Source of the DNA: Fidelibacterota bacterium
Lineage (GTDB): Bacteria > Fidelibacterota > Marinisomatia > Marinisomatales > JABMOV01
Reading direction: 5' to 3'
Length of the DNA: 46,098 nt
NCBI GenBank assembly: GCA_013203145.1
Contig: JABMOV010000050.1
Coordinates: forward strand, 1-46,098
Shown here: piece after piece, positions 25,749-35,143 of the stretch
Numbering within the stretch: the first letter of the stretch is position 1
How the letters are laid out: each line of letters opens with the position of its first letter
The notes under the pieces: model-generated
Told to the model about the DNA's origin: nothing
The model's database searches: none
The model's input: only the letters and a program-made list of their open reading frames with translations
Position numbers and translations under genes: made by a program

Positions 25749-27002
25749 ATGAATAAATATATTTTCATTATTTTTGGACTGATCAGCACAATCTCGGCCC
25801 AGTTTTCTTTTTCAGGTGAAATATCCCCATCGGCGATGATTCGACAATCAAATACTGACATTATCGATTTGCCGTATCGTTTGTTATGGTCAGAGCTGTC
25901 GTATGGTATGGGAGATTTTGAACTTAAATCAACATTGGCCGTTGATCATCGACTTGAATCAGGCGAATTTGAAGGTGATTTACGAGAATTATACGCGATT
26001 TGGTATCCCAGTTTCGGCGAAGTAAAATTTGGGAAACAAATTCATGTATGGGGAGCAGCTGATGGAAATAATCCCACAGACAACCTAAATCCATATGATT
26101 ACTATTTCATGTTTCTTCCGGGAGCGGAACGAAAGTTGGGAGTATTGTCAGCATCGGCAAATATCTATTTGGGCAAGTGGCAAGCCGAACTGGTATTAAT
26201 TCCATATCACACAGGAAATCGAATTCCTTATGATGAACCCGATTTTCCTATTATTCCTATGTCTGAACCTGATGAAGAATTTATCGAAGATATTGAGAAT
26301 GATATGGAATTTGGACTTCGATTAAAAACGATGATTGGCGAAAATGATGTGTCAGTTTCCTATTTTTCTGGAAATGACAGAGGCTTAAGTCCCTCCACTA
26401 TGGGTTTAGTCCATGGAGAAGCGGTGCCTACTATGTTTGGCTATAGAAACACACAAATGTTAGGACTGGATATAGTTGGTTTTTTAAATGAAATAACCTA
26501 TCGCGCTGAGACAGCTTATTTTTCTACAAAAGATGAAGGTTGGAGGATTGATTCAAAAGCGACTTATTCGCAATATGTACTTCAGTTTGAATACACGGGT
26601 TGGTTAGATATCCAATTTTCTTGCCAATATATCGGAAGCAAAACCCATTCTTTTTTAGGAAAAACTACAGTAGTACCAATGGATGTAATTATCGATCTTG
26701 ATGAATCCATTTTCCAACCGGGTATGGGAACGCCCTTCGCCATGTTTACCGATAAAGGATTCATGGGCGGTGCTAAAGCCACTCTTTGGGATAATACACT
26801 GGATCTTAGTGGAAATATTTTTTATGATCTGGATGAAAAAGGAAAAATGGTGGGATTCGAAGTGGAATACTCACCCGTTGAGAATTGGATTATTTCTTTA
26901 GGAAGTTCTTCCTTTTATGGCGATAAAGATAAACCACAATATCCTTTTACTAAATTGGAAGATTTTTCACATTACAGAGTGGGAATAAAATATAGTTTTT
27001 AA
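25749..27002 (+). CDS. Outer-membrane beta-barrel protein of the exporter operon
   Basis: A 417-residue exported protein with a signal peptide (about 1-18) and barrel-like alternating strands, ending in RVGIKYSF with a terminal Phe, the outer-membrane assembly signal. The block RELYAIWYPSFGEVKFGKQ and the LNPYD turn resemble the barrel at 6887. The family is DUF1302/porin-like by style. It is the last gene of the TetR-MMPL-LolA-like operon, three bases after the cupin stop. A barrel, a periplasmic carrier and an RND pump in one operon could span the whole envelope. Confidence 0.8.
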   Translation: MNKYIFIIFGLISTISAQFSFSGEISPSAMIRQSNTDIIDLPYRLLWSELSYGMGDFELKSTLAVDHRLESGEFEGDLRELYAIWYPSFGEVKFGKQIHVWGAADGNNPTDNLNPYDYYFMFLPGAERKLGVLSASANIYLGKWQAELVLIPYHTGNRIPYDEPDFPIIPMSEPDEEFIEDIENDMEFGLRLKTMIGENDVSVSYFSGNDRGLSPSTMGLVHGEAVPTMFGYRNTQMLGLDIVGFLNEITYRAETAYFSTKDEGWRIDSKATYSQYVLQFEYTGWLDIQFSCQYIGSKTHSFLGKTTVVPMDVIIDLDESIFQPGMGTPFAMFTDKGFMGGAKATLWDNTLDLSGNIFYDLDEKGKMVGFEVEYSPVENWIISLGSSSFYGDKDKPQYPFTKLEDFSHYRVGIKYSF

Positions 27003-27022
27003 TTTGGGTGCTATAAATAAGT

Positions 27023-27053
27023 AAGGGAGAAAATCCGTTGGATATTCTCCCTT
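27023..27053. terminator. Strong hairpin between convergent genes
   Basis: A 14-bp inverted repeat (AAGGGAGAAAATCC arm, one mismatch) has a GTT loop. It lies 20 bp after the barrel stop and 30 bp after the helicase stop on the other strand. It has only short T runs, so it may serve both directions. Confidence 0.7.
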
Positions 27054-27082
27054 TGCTGAAACTTCTGAGAAATTATTCAGGT

Positions 27083-28870
27083 TTAACGATCGCGTCGATC
27101 ACCACCGCCCTTGTTTTTATCTCTGTTGCCTCTGAATCCATCCCTCTTTTTACCAAAATCTCTGCGCTTTGAAGATGATGCACCTGCTGGTTTTTCTGAA
27201 GAGACTTCAACAGATAATGGAACTCCTTCAAAATCTTTACCTTTTAAAGCTTTTATTAGAGTTGCTTCAACCTTTTCGTCAATTTCAAAGAAAGAAAACT
27301 TTTTCAATATTTCAATTTTCCCGATTTCCGCACTTCCAGAATTCAGACTTTCATTGATTAATCCCATTAGTCGTGCAGGATTCAAATTTTGTTTATCACC
27401 TACATTGATATATAATCTTGAAAATGGGGTTCTTCTTCTTTCATCCCGGCTTCTACTGCCTCTAGCGCCTCTGTCTCTACTGCCTTGTCTACCCCTATCG
27501 CCTCTATTGTCCCGTTTGTCTCGGCTATCTCTACTTTGGCGACCGGATACATTAATATCCGCAGCATTCTTATAATAATCCAAGAATCTGTTAAATTCTG
27601 CAGAAACAAAATGTTTAATAAGCTCTTCCCTACTTAACCAGTCTAATTTTTCATAAATAGCTGGCAGGAAAGGAGCAATTTGACTTTCGTCAACTTTGAC
27701 TTTTTCAATTTTATCAATGAGTTTATACAGCTGTTTTGTGCAGATATCTTTTCCGCTAGGTACTTGCTCCCGAGCAAACTTTATTTGAAATCTTCGCTCA
27801 ATTTCTTTGATTTTTCCCATTTCACGGGTATGAATTATTGTGATGCACGTTCCACTTTTTCCTGCCCGTCCAGTCCGTCCACTTCTGTGGATATAAATTT
27901 CAGCGCTATCGGGAAGATTATAATTGATGATATGAGTAAGATCAGTAACATCTAATCCACGCGCAGCCACATCCGTGGCAACCAATATTTGCAAATGACG
28001 TTTTCTAAACCGACCCATAACTTCGTCACGTTGTGCCTGGGATAAATCGCCATGCAAAGCATCTGCATTATAACCGTCATGCATCAGCTTATTTGCAATT
28101 TCCTTTGTTTCTCTGCGTGTCCGACAAAAGACAATTCCATAAATGTCAGGGTTAATATCAGCAATTCGTTTAAGAACCTCATATCTGTCTGAAGCGTGAA
28201 CCATATAGAACACATGGTTTACATTCTCAGCACCTGTATTTTTCTGTGCCGCAGATATTTTAACGGGATCGTTCATATAGGTTTTTGTTATGTTCACAAT
28301 CTCATTAGACATAGTCGCAGAAAATAGTAAAGTCTGCTTTTCTTCAGCGGTTGTGGATAAAATTTCATCTAGATCATCTTTAAAACCCATGGTGAGCATC
28401 TCATCAGCTTCATCCAGCACAACACGTTTTACATTCCCAAGCAGTAATCTTTTACGGTTAATCAAATCTTTAACGCGACCCGGTGTACCTACAACAATTT
28501 GCGCTTCTCTTTTTAAAGCTCTAACCTGTGTGTCGATACTTGCTCCACCATAAACCGCCACAATGCCTATCCCGCGCGTATGTTTTGAATAATTGGTTAA
28601 ATCCCTTGTGATCTGCATACAAAGTTCCCTGGTGGGACAAAGTATCAGTGTCTGTGTTCTTTTATCTTCAATATTCGTCATCTGTATTGCTGGCAATCCA
28701 AAAGCAGCTGTTTTTCCTGTTCCTGTTTGCGCAAAAGCGATCAGATCTTTATTCGATGATAATAAATGCGGAATTGTTTTAGCCTGGATTGGCGTTGGTG
28801 TTTCAAAACCTAGTTCCTGAATTGCATCAAGTATTCCAGATTGCAATCCCATATCTGTGAAAGAGTTCAT
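27083..28870 (-). CDS. DEAD-box RNA helicase with DbpA-type C-terminal domain
   Basis: A 595-residue RNA helicase. Motifs are in order: Q motif (GFETPTPIQ, about 21-29), Walker A AQTGTGKT (47-54), DEAD (about 154-157), SAT (about 185-187), ARGLD (about 303-307) and HRSGRTGRAG (about 326-335). A CsdA/DbpA-type RNA-binding domain covers about 480-555 (RLYINVGDKQNLNP), flanked by Arg-Gly-Asp-rich tracts at about 440-475 and 565-595. It probably unwinds structured RNA in ribosome assembly or the cold. The upstream region is long and structured, as for some cold-shock helicase genes. Confidence 0.94.
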   Translation of the reverse strand: MNSFTDMGLQSGILDAIQELGFETPTPIQAKTIPHLLSSNKDLIAFAQTGTGKTAAFGLPAIQMTNIEDKRTQTLILCPTRELCMQITRDLTNYSKHTRGIGIVAVYGGASIDTQVRALKREAQIVVGTPGRVKDLINRKRLLLGNVKRVVLDEADEMLTMGFKDDLDEILSTTAEEKQTLLFSATMSNEIVNITKTYMNDPVKISAAQKNTGAENVNHVFYMVHASDRYEVLKRIADINPDIYGIVFCRTRRETKEIANKLMHDGYNADALHGDLSQAQRDEVMGRFRKRHLQILVATDVAARGLDVTDLTHIINYNLPDSAEIYIHRSGRTGRAGKSGTCITIIHTREMGKIKEIERRFQIKFAREQVPSGKDICTKQLYKLIDKIEKVKVDESQIAPFLPAIYEKLDWLSREELIKHFVSAEFNRFLDYYKNAADINVSGRQSRDSRDKRDNRGDRGRQGSRDRGARGSRSRDERRRTPFSRLYINVGDKQNLNPARLMGLINESLNSGSAEIGKIEILKKFSFFEIDEKVEATLIKALKGKDFEGVPLSVEVSSEKPAGASSSKRRDFGKKRDGFRGNRDKNKGGGDRRDR

Positions 28871-29246
28871 TCTAATTTTTCTCCATTAAAGGGTGTGTTA
28901 TGTTTAATGCATTTCTAATTCGTATAAAACATAACTGCCTAAGGGTAATGTTAACCCAAGTATATTTTTATACAAGTATTGAATGCTGCCTAGGTAACAA
29001 TTATTATATGAAAAGGAATCGTTTATGGAGTGCTTTTCTTTCAGGTAATGATTAACCTGAGGATGGTTACCGGGCGCGAAGTTACATCTGGATTTCCGGT
29101 ATTAATAACTATTGTTATGTTAAGTAATTATTCGACTTAAATCATGTGAAGATTTGTTAATCCTACAGTTCCCATAGGAATCTGGAATCTGCGCGGAAGG
29201 TTGGATTTATGTGTCTTGGCGTAACTTCCGCACAGATATAAACCAT
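28871..29246. other. 376-bp non-coding gap with related GGTAA motifs
   Basis: No gene is visible. The stretch carries two similar imperfect palindromes, GGGTAATGTTAACCC (28943-28957) and CAGGTAATGATTAACCTG (29042-29059), plus GGTAAC (28993-28998) and GGTTACC (29065-29071). It is the likely 5' leader of the helicase gene on the minus strand; a structured RNA or operator cluster is possible. Confidence 0.4.
29188..29236 (-). terminator. Hairpin after the MFS transporter gene
   Basis: TCTGCGCGGAAG (29188-29199) pairs with CTTCCGCACAGA (29225-29236), 12 bp with one position that is a G-U pair in minus-strand RNA. It begins 10 bases after the MFS stop. No U run follows, so it would need a factor or act as an RNA-stabilising structure. 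Confidence 0.45.
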
Positions 29247-30512
29247 TTATGCTTTAGCGTGTTGGGGTGGTTTAAAGCTGAATATAATTCCTGCTGCAAT
29301 TAGGCAGAGTACACCACAAATTGTAAAGGCTAACGGGAAATTCCCCATATCGCCTAAATACCCACCCATAATTGGTCCTAATATTCCGCCAAATCCGTAA
29401 GCCAGAAATACCCATCCATAATTTTGCCCAACATAGCGCGTTCCCCAGGTATCAGCTGTCATGGTAGGGAAGAGAGCGAAGTTGCCACCGAAGTTGAATC
29501 CAATGAGTGTGGCTCCAAGATAAAGAAGCAGAGGTGTACCTGCCATCCATTGGAATGCAATAACAAAAACCCCTTGAGTAAGCATCATGATGGTAATAGA
29601 TTTTTTCCTACCGAGTTTATCACTAATTGCACCCCAAACAATTCGACCAATTCCATTGGCTAAACTGAAGAAGATTGCCATGGCCGTACCAGCAATTGCG
29701 CTCGCTTGCGCAGTAGACAATCCATTGGCAGTTAGAGCTGTCATAGGGAATAATTTCATAAGACCAATACTCATAAGTCCGGCACTGGCACCAAAAGCAA
29801 AAGTTATGAACAGAAAATAGAATTGAGGAGTTTTCAGCATTTCTTTACTGCTGTAATCTTCTGCTTTTTCAGATTGATCGGCACGAGTAGTAGGCGGGGT
29901 GTATCCTTCCGGTTTCCAACCTTCCGGTGGAAAAAGCATCCAAATACTTCCAATGGATATTGCAATAAAAAAGATGATACCATAGATGGCAAATGTTGTA
30001 TTTAAACCATAGGTCGTAATTAAACTTCCCCATGATCCAGCAAGTTTAACCCAAAGTGTTGCACCAAAGCCAAATCCGGCTACAGCCAAACCGGTGATGA
30101 GCCCTTTCTTATCTGGGAACCAACGCATTCCAACCGCAATGGGCACAACATAGGCTAATCCGATGCCTGATCCACCGACCATTCCAATGAAAAAAAGCAG
30201 GAGAAGAAAACTGTTACCACCAAATAGACCAGCACCTAAATAACCAAGGCCTAAAACGATTGCACCGAAAAAGGCGACCCTTTTTGGTCCCAAGATTGGC
30301 AATATCCGGCCAGCCAGAACCATAACGAGTGCAAAGAAAAGTAGTCCGACACTAAATACGCCCTGAGTTTGTGCTTTTGACCATCCAGCTTCTACCAATG
30401 ATGGAGTAAATACTGACCACGCATAAATAGCACCAAGACATAACTGAATAATGATAGCTCCGAATACGACAAACCATCGATTTGAGATCGGGAGCTGTTG
30501 CGTTGCATTCAT
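29247..30512 (-). CDS. OFA-family MFS transporter (oxalate/formate antiporter type)
   Basis: A 421-residue MFS protein with 12 hydrophobic helices. The N-terminus NRWFVVFGAIIIQLCLGAIYAWSVF (in pieces) is typical of the oxalate/formate antiporter family. So are the FFIGMVGGSGIGLAYVVPIA region and RWFPDKKGLITGL after helix 4. The central loop carries the PPEGWKPEGYTPP signature seen in this family. It moves small carboxylates; the substrate cannot be told. It stands alone, with a hairpin after the stop. Confidence 0.92.
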   Translation of the reverse strand: MNATQQLPISNRWFVVFGAIIIQLCLGAIYAWSVFTPSLVEAGWSKAQTQGVFSVGLLFFALVMVLAGRILPILGPKRVAFFGAIVLGLGYLGAGLFGGNSFLLLLFFIGMVGGSGIGLAYVVPIAVGMRWFPDKKGLITGLAVAGFGFGATLWVKLAGSWGSLITTYGLNTTFAIYGIIFFIAISIGSIWMLFPPEGWKPEGYTPPTTRADQSEKAEDYSSKEMLKTPQFYFLFITFAFGASAGLMSIGLMKLFPMTALTANGLSTAQASAIAGTAMAIFFSLANGIGRIVWGAISDKLGRKKSITIMMLTQGVFVIAFQWMAGTPLLLYLGATLIGFNFGGNFALFPTMTADTWGTRYVGQNYGWVFLAYGFGGILGPIMGGYLGDMGNFPLAFTICGVLCLIAAGIIFSFKPPQHAKA

Positions 30513-30639
30513 GATAAAATTCCTGAAAATTGTGTTTTAAAAACAGGCGAAACATTTACTTCAATTTAAAGAGGACCGCCTTGTCCGAATTTACAGTTAT
30601 ATAGATATATGAAGGAAGAGATTCGAGCGTAAAAGAGGA

Positions 30640-31197
30640 CTAAATCCCAAGAATTATATTAAAACTAAGATACGCAGATCCAATACCCAGAATTATTCCG
30701 GCGATAATGTCTATTGGATAATGCAAACCAAGATAAATCCGTGATATTCCAACCAATGTTGACCAAATATATAAGGGCCATTGTAGAATTGGGAGAAAAA
30801 ATGAAAGGATTGTAGCGAGTAAAAATGCAGTAGAAGTATGCCCGGATGGGAAACTGTATTTATCAGGTGGTATTATAATTGGGGAGACAAAGGAAAATGC
30901 AGCAAATGGACGTTGACGTTTTACCGTGTTTTTCAGGATGTAGTATATAGGGAATTGAATAAAGAGGGCTAAAACAGAAATATTAATGAAATCCTTTCCC
31001 CAATCTGGGGATATGTAAATAATAAAAATTGCGATAGAACCAAAGAATAGTCCATCCCCCGATATTGACATCCCGTAAAATAGTTGATGTAGGAATTTGT
31101 TCTTTTCAAATCTATGCGATATGGTAAAGAAGAGGAGAACATCCCATGAATCAATGACGTGTAATAATGTGCGAAACATCCCGGTATATTTGTTCAA
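30640..31197 (-). CDS. PAP2-family membrane phosphatase
   Basis: A 185-residue membrane phosphatase. The three PAP2 active-site motifs are intact: K-x6-R-P as KRQRP (about 93-97 for the end), PSGH with the catalytic His in FPSGHTSTAF (about 115-124), and S-R-x5-H-x3-D as SRIYLGLHYPID (about 149-160). It has about five helices. It may act on lipid phosphates such as undecaprenyl diphosphate or phosphatidate. The start is ATG 31197. Confidence 0.88.
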   Translation of the reverse strand: MNKYTGMFRTLLHVIDSWDVLLFFTISHRFEKNKFLHQLFYGMSISGDGLFFGSIAIFIIYISPDWGKDFINISVLALFIQFPIYYILKNTVKRQRPFAAFSFVSPIIIPPDKYSFPSGHTSTAFLLATILSFFLPILQWPLYIWSTLVGISRIYLGLHYPIDIIAGIILGIGSAYLSFNIILGI

Positions 31198-31284
31198 GTT
31201 GCATATTGCTGAACTTAAAATTGGGGACGTTAATTGAATTATTTGATATCTATTTTACTTTGTTATCAATTTGATTGATCGAAA

Positions 31285-31315
31285 AAAAAGGGGAATCCAA
31301 TGGATTCCCCTTTTT
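31285..31315 (-). terminator. Rho-independent terminator of the multiheme cytochrome gene
   Basis: GGGGAATCC and GGATTCCCC form a 9-bp stem around a 3-base loop, extended by A/T pairs, and a run of T on the minus strand follows. It starts 25 bp after the cytochrome stop. Confidence 0.9.
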
Positions 31316-31340
31316 AGAGTAAGAATGTAAAACTGTTCTT

Positions 31341-32444
31341 TTACAGACCTAGATTTGTTTCAGCAACTGTTAACAGTGTGTTGAAATAACCAGGATTATG
31401 AACACCGTGGCTATGATCTTCATAAAGAACCATATAGTTAAAGAATGCTTTGAATTGAGCATCTGTAACTATACCAACATGAGGATGATATCCATCAATG
31501 GCATCGCCACTTAAAGCACCTGCAGTTACTAATGCTTCAGCAATCACACCCATGCGAGTGTTAAAGTCAGTTTGTTTACTATTAATATCAAAACTGGTCT
31601 CACTTGTGTGACAGCCTTCGACGTTACAGTTAGCTATATTTGGATTGAATGAGTGTCCGCCTTCTGTTGCGTCAGCTTCTCCCATATGACATGAAGTACA
31701 TCCTTGTGATGAATGTGTTGCAAGAGAACTTGTACCGTAGCCACCTTCACCAAATAGTGTATTTGTCTGTGGTCCGTGATGTGGTCCTGCATGTGAACTA
31801 TTAATGTATACTTCTCCATCGCCAACAACAAAAGCAAGTGAATCATCTCCATTTACGTCATCAGTCCAAACAGAGTCAATTGCTTCATAATAATCATAGC
31901 CTCTTCTTGATTGGTGACATGTACCACAAAGATTCGATGAATTTTCAAAATCGTAAGTAGTACCTGGTAAAGATATGCTCGCAATAGCTGAATTTAAAAC
32001 TAGAGGAACAGTAAGGTCATCTTCTAAACTACTATGATTTGAGTGGCATGTACTACATGTCCATGCTGATGGCGAAGCAATATCTACTCCTTCGCCTCCT
32101 TGTAAAAAGTTTTCAAATCCTTCACTTGAATGACATCTTGAACAACTTCCTCTTCCACCTGCATATCCAACATAATTACCAGCAGCATGTCCAGATAGAG
32201 CAAACGATGTTTCGATCGTTGTCATATTCTCATCTGAGTGACAGGTTAAGCAAGCGAGAGTGCCCGTAGCACCTGTTTCGCCTGTAGCACCAGAATCACC
32301 AGGAGCACCTGTATCGCCAGCTAAGCCAGCTTCACCTATAGGTCCTGCAGGACCTTCGGGGCCTTCACAACCGACTGCAAATAATAATAAAGCAATTATT
32401 ATAAGAAATACCGGGTGCAGTTTAATTTGTTTAAATGAGCTCAT
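31341..32444 (-). CDS. Lipoprotein multiheme cytochrome c with collagen-like stalk
   Basis: A 367-residue exported protein. A signal peptide ends in a lipobox-like LLFAVGC, so the Cys near 26 is probably lipidated. Directly after it come eleven Gly-X-Y triplets (GPE, GPA, GPI, GEA, GLA, GDT, GAP, GDS, GAT, GET, GAT), a collagen-like segment. Then five CxxCH heme sites (CLTCH, CSRCH, CSTCH, CGTCH, CTSCH) and one CxxxxCH site (CNVEGCH) follow, plus many His for axial ligands. It would be an electron-transfer protein on the outer membrane or cell surface, held off by the stalk. The ATG at 32444 has a good GGAGG six bases upstream. Confidence 0.88.
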   Translation of the reverse strand: MSSFKQIKLHPVFLIIIALLLFAVGCEGPEGPAGPIGEAGLAGDTGAPGDSGATGETGATGTLACLTCHSDENMTTIETSFALSGHAAGNYVGYAGGRGSCSRCHSSEGFENFLQGGEGVDIASPSAWTCSTCHSNHSSLEDDLTVPLVLNSAIASISLPGTTYDFENSSNLCGTCHQSRRGYDYYEAIDSVWTDDVNGDDSLAFVVGDGEVYINSSHAGPHHGPQTNTLFGEGGYGTSSLATHSSQGCTSCHMGEADATEGGHSFNPNIANCNVEGCHTSETSFDINSKQTDFNTRMGVIAEALVTAGALSGDAIDGYHPHVGIVTDAQFKAFFNYMVLYEDHSHGVHNPGYFNTLLTVAETNLGL

Positions 32445-32620
32445 TAACAACCTCCATTGTTTGGGTTAATATTTTTTTTGTAATGTAAACAGTTTCTCAT
32501 GAGATTAAACTTTCGTGTAAAAATTAATAGATAGTAATTATACAATACAAGATAAATCGGTCTTATTATATTATAAACTGTATTATTTACATTGGAAAGT
32601 ATACATTTACATATAGATAA

Positions 32621-32666
32621 AAAATAACCACCTAAATTGATAAAATACAAATCTGGTGGTTATTTT
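32621..32666 (-). terminator. Terminator after the beta-oxidation operon
   Basis: AAAATAACCACC (32621-32632) pairs perfectly with GGTGGTTATTTT (32655-32666) across a 22-base loop, 21 bp after the FadN-like stop. On the minus strand a T run follows the stem. Confidence 0.65.
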
Positions 32667-32687
32667 GTTCTAATAATACTGTAATAC

Positions 32688-35036
32688 TTAATTGCGAAGT
32701 GGTTTTCCTCTTTTTAGCATATATGCAATGCGATCATGTGTAAGGGGTTCACCAGCTAATGACACAAACGCCTCTCGTTCAATGTCTAGCAAATATTGTT
32801 CATCAACTTTTTTAGTTAATCCAGCTTTATCACCACCAGTTAACACATAGGCTAATTTTTTACCTATTTTTTCATCATGCTCAGATATTTTACCTTGGGC
32901 TTTAAAGCCTTTCAATGCCATAACCATAGCGGTACGGCCACCCGTACCAGGCAGCTTGAGATCATCGCGATATAAGGGTGGAGTATATCCATCTGATAAT
33001 TCCATGGCTTTTTGTTTCGCCGTCCATAACAATTGATCACGATTCATGACCACCGTATCAGTCTTTAATAAGTATCCCGTGGATTGAGCATGGTTGGCAC
33101 TAGTCGCAATTTTTGCGAATCCAATTGTTTCAAACGCTTGTTGCGCAATGGGAAACACATTCAAAGCACCGGATTTTCCTTTATTTGCCATTAGATTTAA
33201 CAATAAACGCAAATTACCTCCAGCCCCAGGGATGAGTCCCACACCTACTTCAACAGCGCCAATATATAGTTCTGCTGCAGCGACACGATGGGCAGCCGGA
33301 CCAATGAATTCAAAACCACCACCAAGTGTAAGATGGAAGGGTGCAGCTACCACAGGTGCTTTACTGAATCGTATGCGCTGTGATAAATCCTGGAATGCTT
33401 TTACTGTTTGTTCAAGCGAATTATAATCACCTTTTTCACAGAAATTCAAAATCCCTGCCAAATTTGCTCCGGCACAGAAATTTTGTCCTTCATGACCTAT
33501 TACCATGGATGTGAAGTCACCTGCATCCAGTAAATCCAAACCTTTGTTCAACATATCAATGATTGACCCGTCAATAGGATTCAATACAGCTTGTAATACA
33601 GAATGGAATTCAACATTGAGAACACCATCACCAAGATCAATTAGACTTGCACTCCAATCGCGCTGAACCAGATTTCCGCTAGATTTAATTTGGGGTAAGC
33701 GCAGAGCATGATATTCTGGTTCTTGAGCAACCATGGTTTCGGATGCTTTATCATAATAGTATAGAGCACCGTCTTTAATTTCATAAAAATGAGTAAAACC
33801 ATTATTTACCATGGTTAATATCCATTCTGGAACCTTTTTATTTTCTGCCTGCATACGAGTAATAGAACGTTCCAAACCGATGGCATCCCACGTTTCAAAT
33901 GGACCCATTTCCCAACCAAATCCCCATTTCAGCGCATTATCAACATTGACAATATCATCACTGATTTCAGGAATTCGATTTGCTGAATAAATGAGCGTTC
34001 TAGCAAGGATTTCCCAAAAGAATTTTCCGCCTTTATCATCACTATAAGCCAGAGCAGCAATTTTATCACCTGTTTTCTGATGATCTTTTGCTAATCGAAA
34101 AGCATCAAAACGCACAGGTTTCTGCGGGGAATATTCACCCGTTGCAAAATCCAAAGTAAGAATAGATTTATCGACCTTTTGATAAAATCCTGCTTTTGTT
34201 TTTGCACCCAGTCGTCCTTTATCCAGTAATCCCTGCAAAACTGCAGGCGTTTTAAAAATATCACGCTCTTCGTCATTCTCTCCATGTTCATAACTGGTAT
34301 TGGAAACATGAACCAAGGTATCTAAACCAACAACATCTGCAGTGCGGAAAGTGGCACTTTTCATTCGACCTGAAATGGTCCCAGTAAGTTTATCTACTTC
34401 CTCAATGGTAAGCCCCATATCAATGGCAGTTTGCATGGTGATCATGAGTCCATATCCGCCGATACGATTTCCTATAAAATTCGGAGTATCCTTGGCATGG
34501 ACGATACCTTTGCCCAAGACATCCCTGCCAAAAGCAGCGATTGCGTTATAAATATCATCATCGGTTTTTTCGCCTTTAACCAGTTCAAGTAGGCGCATAT
34601 ATCGGGGAGGATTAAAGAAGTGAGTAATCATGAACCGTTTTTGGACATCTTCAGAAAAAGCGGCAGCTAAATCTGCTAGAGGTAATCCGGATGTATTAGA
34701 GGTAATAATGACATGATCATTGAAATAGGGGCTGATCTTATCAAATACTATCCGTTTGATATCTAACCTTTCAGCTACCGCTTCAATTACCCAATCGACT
34801 TCTTTAATTTTTTCTAAGTGATCATCATAATTGCACGGTGTAATAAGTTGGGAGTTTTTTGGATTATATAAAGGTGCTGGTTTCAATTTTCCCAGGACTT
34901 CAATTCCTTTAACCGCCAGTTCCTGATTAATATCAAAAAGGTATGATGGGATTCCTGTATTAGCTAGATGTCCGGCAATTTGCGCACCCATTACTCCGGC
35001 GCCTAATACTGCAACTTTTTCAATTTTTTGAGTCAT
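32688..35036 (-). CDS. fadN: 3-Hydroxyacyl-CoA dehydrogenase/enoyl-CoA hydratase (FadN-like)
   Basis: A 782-residue bifunctional enzyme of fatty-acid beta-oxidation, in the FadN order: dehydrogenase first, crotonase-like domain last. The NAD-binding loop is GAGVMG (12-17), and the HFFNPP motif near 139-144 is the active-site region of the dehydrogenase. The crotonase-like domain (about 470-680) has MVIGHEGQNFCAGANLAGI and GGGFEFIGPAAHR, which build the oxyanion hole. It carries out hydration and NAD-linked oxidation of acyl-CoA. It is the last gene of the operon, in line with the acyl-CoA dehydrogenase and thiolase. Confidence 0.92.
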   Translation of the reverse strand: MTQKIEKVAVLGAGVMGAQIAGHLANTGIPSYLFDINQELAVKGIEVLGKLKPAPLYNPKNSQLITPCNYDDHLEKIKEVDWVIEAVAERLDIKRIVFDKISPYFNDHVIITSNTSGLPLADLAAAFSEDVQKRFMITHFFNPPRYMRLLELVKGEKTDDDIYNAIAAFGRDVLGKGIVHAKDTPNFIGNRIGGYGLMITMQTAIDMGLTIEEVDKLTGTISGRMKSATFRTADVVGLDTLVHVSNTSYEHGENDEERDIFKTPAVLQGLLDKGRLGAKTKAGFYQKVDKSILTLDFATGEYSPQKPVRFDAFRLAKDHQKTGDKIAALAYSDDKGGKFFWEILARTLIYSANRIPEISDDIVNVDNALKWGFGWEMGPFETWDAIGLERSITRMQAENKKVPEWILTMVNNGFTHFYEIKDGALYYYDKASETMVAQEPEYHALRLPQIKSSGNLVQRDWSASLIDLGDGVLNVEFHSVLQAVLNPIDGSIIDMLNKGLDLLDAGDFTSMVIGHEGQNFCAGANLAGILNFCEKGDYNSLEQTVKAFQDLSQRIRFSKAPVVAAPFHLTLGGGFEFIGPAAHRVAAAELYIGAVEVGVGLIPGAGGNLRLLLNLMANKGKSGALNVFPIAQQAFETIGFAKIATSANHAQSTGYLLKTDTVVMNRDQLLWTAKQKAMELSDGYTPPLYRDDLKLPGTGGRTAMVMALKGFKAQGKISEHDEKIGKKLAYVLTGGDKAGLTKKVDEQYLLDIEREAFVSLAGEPLTHDRIAYMLKRGKPLRN

Positions 35037-35143
35037 AATGATACCTCGAGGACGTTATAAGGTTTAAGGAATTAGATTTAAGGAGAAGATTCGAATTTGG
35101 AATCTTGATCCTTAAATATTGTGACATATTCTTATTTTTCATT

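Noticed and set aside
27111..27575. Plus-strand open frame of 154 codons
   Set aside because: It is the antisense of the Arg-Gly-rich tail of the helicase; its Leu/Ser richness follows from that composition.
32260..32350. Short repeats that resemble a tandem array
   Set aside because: They are the codons of the Gly-X-Y triplets in the cytochrome lipoprotein, not a CRISPR or DNA repeat element.
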